From Candidatus Iainarchaeum sp. (GTDB lineage: Archaea; Iainarchaeota; Iainarchaeia; Iainarchaeales; GCA-2688035): a DNA stretch of 8,735 bases. This document shows, one piece after another, positions 6,119-8,735 of this stretch. Location of the stretch: contig JAFCCZ010000041.1 of the NCBI GenBank assembly GCA_017609945.1, forward strand, positions 1 to 8,735, given 5' to 3'. Position numbers and translations under genes: made by a program. How positions within the stretch are numbered: the first letter of the stretch is position 1; each line of letters begins with the position of its first letter. Under the pieces are notes generated by a model. That model did no database searches, had not been told where the DNA came from, and saw only the letters and a program-made list of their open reading frames with translations.

Positions 6119-7513
6119 ATGCTTAAAGTATACAACACCCTTGGGAAGAAAAAGCAGGAGTTCAAGCCACTGCACGGCAAAAAGGTTGGAATGTATGTAT
6201 GCGGCCCAACTGTTTACGGGCCAGGCCACATAGGGCACGCCCGCACATACATTGCATTTGACATTATCAGACGCTATTTTGAATTCAGTGGGTTTGAAGT
6301 GAAGTACGTGGTGAATTTAACCGACATACACGATGACATGATTAAGCGGGCCAAAGAGCAGAGAATCACAATCTTTGAGCTTGCCGACAAAAACATTGCG
6401 CTTTTCTTCAAGGACTTGGACGCACTTGGAATAAAGAAAGCCGACGTTTACCCAAGGGTAACAGAGCACATTGAGGAAATTGTTGAGTTTGTAAAGGCCC
6501 TTGAGGAGAAGGGATTTGCTTACGCAACCGACGACGGGGTTTACTATGACATAAGCAAGTTCAAGGACTACGGAAAGCTCAGTGGAATAAAGGTGAAGGA
6601 ACAAAAGACCGGAACCAGGGTTGAAACAGACAAGTATGAAAAGGACAAAGTGCAGGACTTTGCGCTTTGGAAAAAGCAAAAGCAACCAGATGAACCTGCC
6701 TGGGACTCTCCGTGGGGAAAGGGCAGACCAGGCTGGCACATTGAGTGCAGTGTAATGAGCAGTAAGCACCTTGGAGAGCAACTTGATATTCACGGCGGGG
6801 CAGTTGATTTAATTTTCCCGCACCACGAGAACGAGATTGCGCAGAGCGAAGCGAGAAGCGGCAAAAAGCCATTTGTAAAGTATTGGCTTCACTCAGGATT
6901 CCTAAACGTTGAAGGGCAGAAGATGTCAAAGAGTTTGGGAAACTTTATTGAGATTCCGGATTTGCTTGAAAAGCACGATGCTCGCGCTTTCAGGTTCTTT
7001 GTTTCCGGCCTGCACTACAAGAGCAGGATTGATTTTTCAGAGAAGGCGATGGAAAAGGTTGACAGAACGCTGGAAAAATGGGACCTGTTTGTTGAACGCT
7101 TGATGGACATCAGGGGAGAAAAAGAAAACCCTGAGGCGAAAACGCTAGTTGACAGCACAAGAAAAGAGGTTGTTGCCGCAATGGACGACGATTTCATGCT
7201 GCCAAACGCCTGGGCTGCGCTGCAGAAAATGCAGACAGCAGTAAACAAGCAAATTGACTCGGGCAAATTTGGAGAGGGCAACGCAAAGCAAGTTCTTGAT
7301 CTTTTAAAGGAGCTCAACCAGTTCCTTGGAGTGTTCAAATTTGAGAAAGAAGAGCAGGAGCTGAGCAAGGGACAGCAAGAGCTAATTAATCAGCGGGAGA
7401 CGCTTCGCAGGGAAAAGAAGTGGAGCGAGTCAGACAAAATAAGGGAAGAGCTTGCAAAGCAGGGAATTCTAATTGACGACACCACCGACGGAACAAAGTG
7501 GAGAAAGGCCTAA
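6119..7513 (+). CDS. cysS: Cysteinyl-tRNA synthetase
   Basis: This class I aminoacyl-tRNA synthetase charges tRNA-Cys with cysteine in the cytosol, using ATP. From the ATG at 6119 it has 464 residues, a normal length. It carries MYVCGPTVY (25-33) with zinc ligand Cys28, the HIGH motif (37-40), GWHIECS (205-211) with Cys210, HHENE (235-239) with the zinc-binding His and Glu, and KMSKS (268-272). The C-terminal helical region ends in the usual tRNA-binding tail, with EKKWSESDKIREEL and a GILIDDT segment. An in-frame GTG at 6110 would add three residues. I prefer the ATG because it gives the family start MLKVYNTL and puts the first zinc cysteine at position 28, as in E. coli, but a leaderless GTG start cannot be excluded. 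Its TAA overlaps the TAG of the convergent gene. It implies direct charging of cysteine rather than only the SepRS/SepCysS route. Confidence 0.96.
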   Translation: MLKVYNTLGKKKQEFKPLHGKKVGMYVCGPTVYGPGHIGHARTYIAFDIIRRYFEFSGFEVKYVVNLTDIHDDMIKRAKEQRITIFELADKNIALFFKDLDALGIKKADVYPRVTEHIEEIVEFVKALEEKGFAYATDDGVYYDISKFKDYGKLSGIKVKEQKTGTRVETDKYEKDKVQDFALWKKQKQPDEPAWDSPWGKGRPGWHIECSVMSSKHLGEQLDIHGGAVDLIFPHHENEIAQSEARSGKKPFVKYWLHSGFLNVEGQKMSKSLGNFIEIPDLLEKHDARAFRFFVSGLHYKSRIDFSEKAMEKVDRTLEKWDLFVERLMDIRGEKENPEAKTLVDSTRKEVVAAMDDDFMLPNAWAALQKMQTAVNKQIDSGKFGEGNAKQVLDLLKELNQFLGVFKFEKEEQELSKGQQELINQRETLRREKKWSESDKIREELAKQGILIDDTTDGTKWRKA

Positions 7514-8735
7514 CCCTTCTTTGCCTTCAACACAACCTTCTTAATCTTCAAGTTCCCCGTAAAATCATTCTGCATTACTTTCTTGGACTCCTCAATAACA
7601 AGCCTTTTTCCAAAGTTTGGGCCGTCCAAAACAAGTGATTCAAACTCTCCGCCCTCCCCCGCAACATTAAAGCCAACCTTTTTGTTCAGCGCTTCAAGCT
7701 CGGCAATTTCCTTTTCTCCGATCCTCTTTCCAAGCCACTGCTCTCCAAGCCCCATTGCAGCAACCTTTGTTAGAATGAATTCAAATCCACTGGCCACAAG
7801 CTCCCGCAGTTCTGCCTCCTGCCTCATATGCCACAGCGGGGAGAAAAGCTTTAGTCCCAACTCATTGCAAATTTTCTGAATTCTTTCGCGCTGGTAGTTG
7901 CTGTAGAGTGCTCCGGAAACTACCCCTTGGACTCCAAACTTTTTCTTCGCCTGCCCCAAAACCTTTTCCAGCTCCAAGAGTTCTTTCTCCTTTTTTCCCT
8001 CAGTTTTCTCCAAAAGCAGGGGAATTCCCAATGCCTTTGACTGCAGGCGCAGTACCTTTAGGTCTGGCTTGTGGTACATGAACGAGTCAGGATTTTTAGG
8101 CAGCACCGAAATCAGGCAAGCGACCTCAAAGCCCTGCTCCTGCATTTTCCAAAGGGCCAGGCAGGAATCCTTTCCGCCGGAGAAGAGAACAGTAATCTTT
8201 CCCCCTCCAAACCGGTCCAAGAACTCAGACTTGTGAAGACCCTGCCTCTTCGCAAGCCTCTCAATTGCCTTGTCAAAATTGCTACCATACTGCGCCGCGG
8301 TCTTCCTTCTCTCGGAAAACTCTTCTGTGGCGCCAAGCTGCGCTGCAAGCTCCCGCAAAACTACCTTATTCCTTTCGCCGTCCAGCTTAAGCTCTTTTGG
8401 AAGTGCTCGTGCAAATTTTTCCACCGCAGGATTAAGATATGGAAGCACCAGTTTCATTCCGTTGCTTTCCGCAATTGCCCTGTTTAGGCCAACGCCTTCT
8501 TTCTTGAGCTTGCCCAATGCCTCAAAAGAATTCTTTTCAAGAGCCTTTGACTTCTTGAAGCGTGCGTAGCCTAAGAACAGTTCGTCTGCCCCCTGACCTG
8601 AAAAAACCACCTTAAGCCCTTCTTTTTTGGCCTTCTCACAGGCAATGAACAGCGGAAGGGCAACACCAACGTCAACCGGGTTTGTGGAATTAATTATTGG
8701 AATTATCTTGGAAATAAGTTTTGGGAGTTCCCTGG
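7510..8735 (-). CDS. dph6: Asparagine-synthetase-like domain fused to diphthine-ammonia ligase (Dph6), 5' part outside window
   Basis: The reading frame is open from the right edge, so the start lies outside; 407 residues are visible. Residues 1 to about 175 resemble the ATP-binding C-terminal domain of asparagine synthetase, with VDVGVALPLF (20-29) and VVFSGQGADELFLGY (42-56), and then a segment with AAQYGS (146-151) seen in archaeal AsnB-related proteins. A short Gly-Gly-Gly linker leads to a complete Dph6 domain (179-407, the usual length of a standalone archaeal Dph6). It has the PP-loop SGGKDS (185-190), SGALYSNYQRERI (273-285), SPLWHM (298-303), TKVAAMGLGEQWLG (322-335) and the diphthamide-subgroup signature GEGGEFES (359-366). 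Dph6 uses ATP and ammonium to amidate diphthine on EF-2, the last diphthamide step. A GTG at 8610 is only an internal codon, because the AsnB-like homology continues upstream. The fused partner could supply ammonia if the full protein has a glutaminase domain. The TAG overlaps the cysS stop. Confidence 0.88.
   Translation of the reverse strand, partial: RELPKLISKIIPIINSTNPVDVGVALPLFIACEKAKKEGLKVVFSGQGADELFLGYARFKKSKALEKNSFEALGKLKKEGVGLNRAIAESNGMKLVLPYLNPAVEKFARALPKELKLDGERNKVVLRELAAQLGATEEFSERRKTAAQYGSNFDKAIERLAKRQGLHKSEFLDRFGGGKITVLFSGGKDSCLALWKMQEQGFEVACLISVLPKNPDSFMYHKPDLKVLRLQSKALGIPLLLEKTEGKKEKELLELEKVLGQAKKKFGVQGVVSGALYSNYQRERIQKICNELGLKLFSPLWHMRQEAELRELVASGFEFILTKVAAMGLGEQWLGKRIGEKEIAELEALNKKVGFNVAGEGGEFESLVLDGPNFGKRLVIEESKKVMQNDFTGNLKIKKVVLKAKKG

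Noticed and set aside
7510..8610. A gene start at the GTG at 8610 for the minus-strand Dph6 fusion.
   Set aside because: The frame stays open to the window edge and the residues upstream of this codon continue the asparagine-synthetase homology into GQGADELF, so GTG is an internal valine.

Overview
The window looks archaeal. Start regions carry TATA-like boxes about 25 bases before the predicted transcript starts, Shine-Dalgarno sites are used inside operons, and some genes look leaderless. The PurC resembles the long haloarchaeal type, and a Dph6 domain implies diphthamide modification of translation factor EF-2, a pathway of archaea and eukaryotes. Base composition looks intermediate (neither AT-rich nor GC-rich by eye) and similar across the window. 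I see no mobile element, tRNA, rRNA or CRISPR array. An uncultivated euryarchaeal or DPANN-type lineage is plausible, but the sequence alone does not settle this.

Layout. On the minus strand from 2683 down to the left edge lie folC (folylpolyglutamate synthase), a YhhQ-family queuosine-precursor transporter, and the first 236 codons of glyA (serine hydroxymethyltransferase); each has its own candidate promoter. Divergently on the plus strand runs purE-purC-purB (2753-5930), followed by a previously unlisted 43-residue zinc-ribbon protein whose ATG overlaps the purB stop by one base. cysS (cysteinyl-tRNA synthetase) follows with its own promoter. Converging on cysS from the right edge is a minus-strand gene encoding an asparagine-synthetase-like domain fused to a full Dph6 (diphthine-ammonia ligase) domain. 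The two stop codons overlap.

How the genes fit together. PurE, PurC and PurB act close together in the second half of IMP synthesis, and PurB also makes AMP. GlyA and FolC supply and retain folate one-carbon carriers, which purine synthesis commonly uses. The folC and purE promoters interlock in 69 bases, which could coordinate the two branches. CysS and Dph6 concern translation and are neighbours rather than operon partners.

The points most worth a second look are the AsnB-like/Dph6 fusion, a PurE whose C-terminal half is a decayed second PurE domain, the small zinc-ribbon gene coupled to purB, and the interlocked folC/purE promoters.
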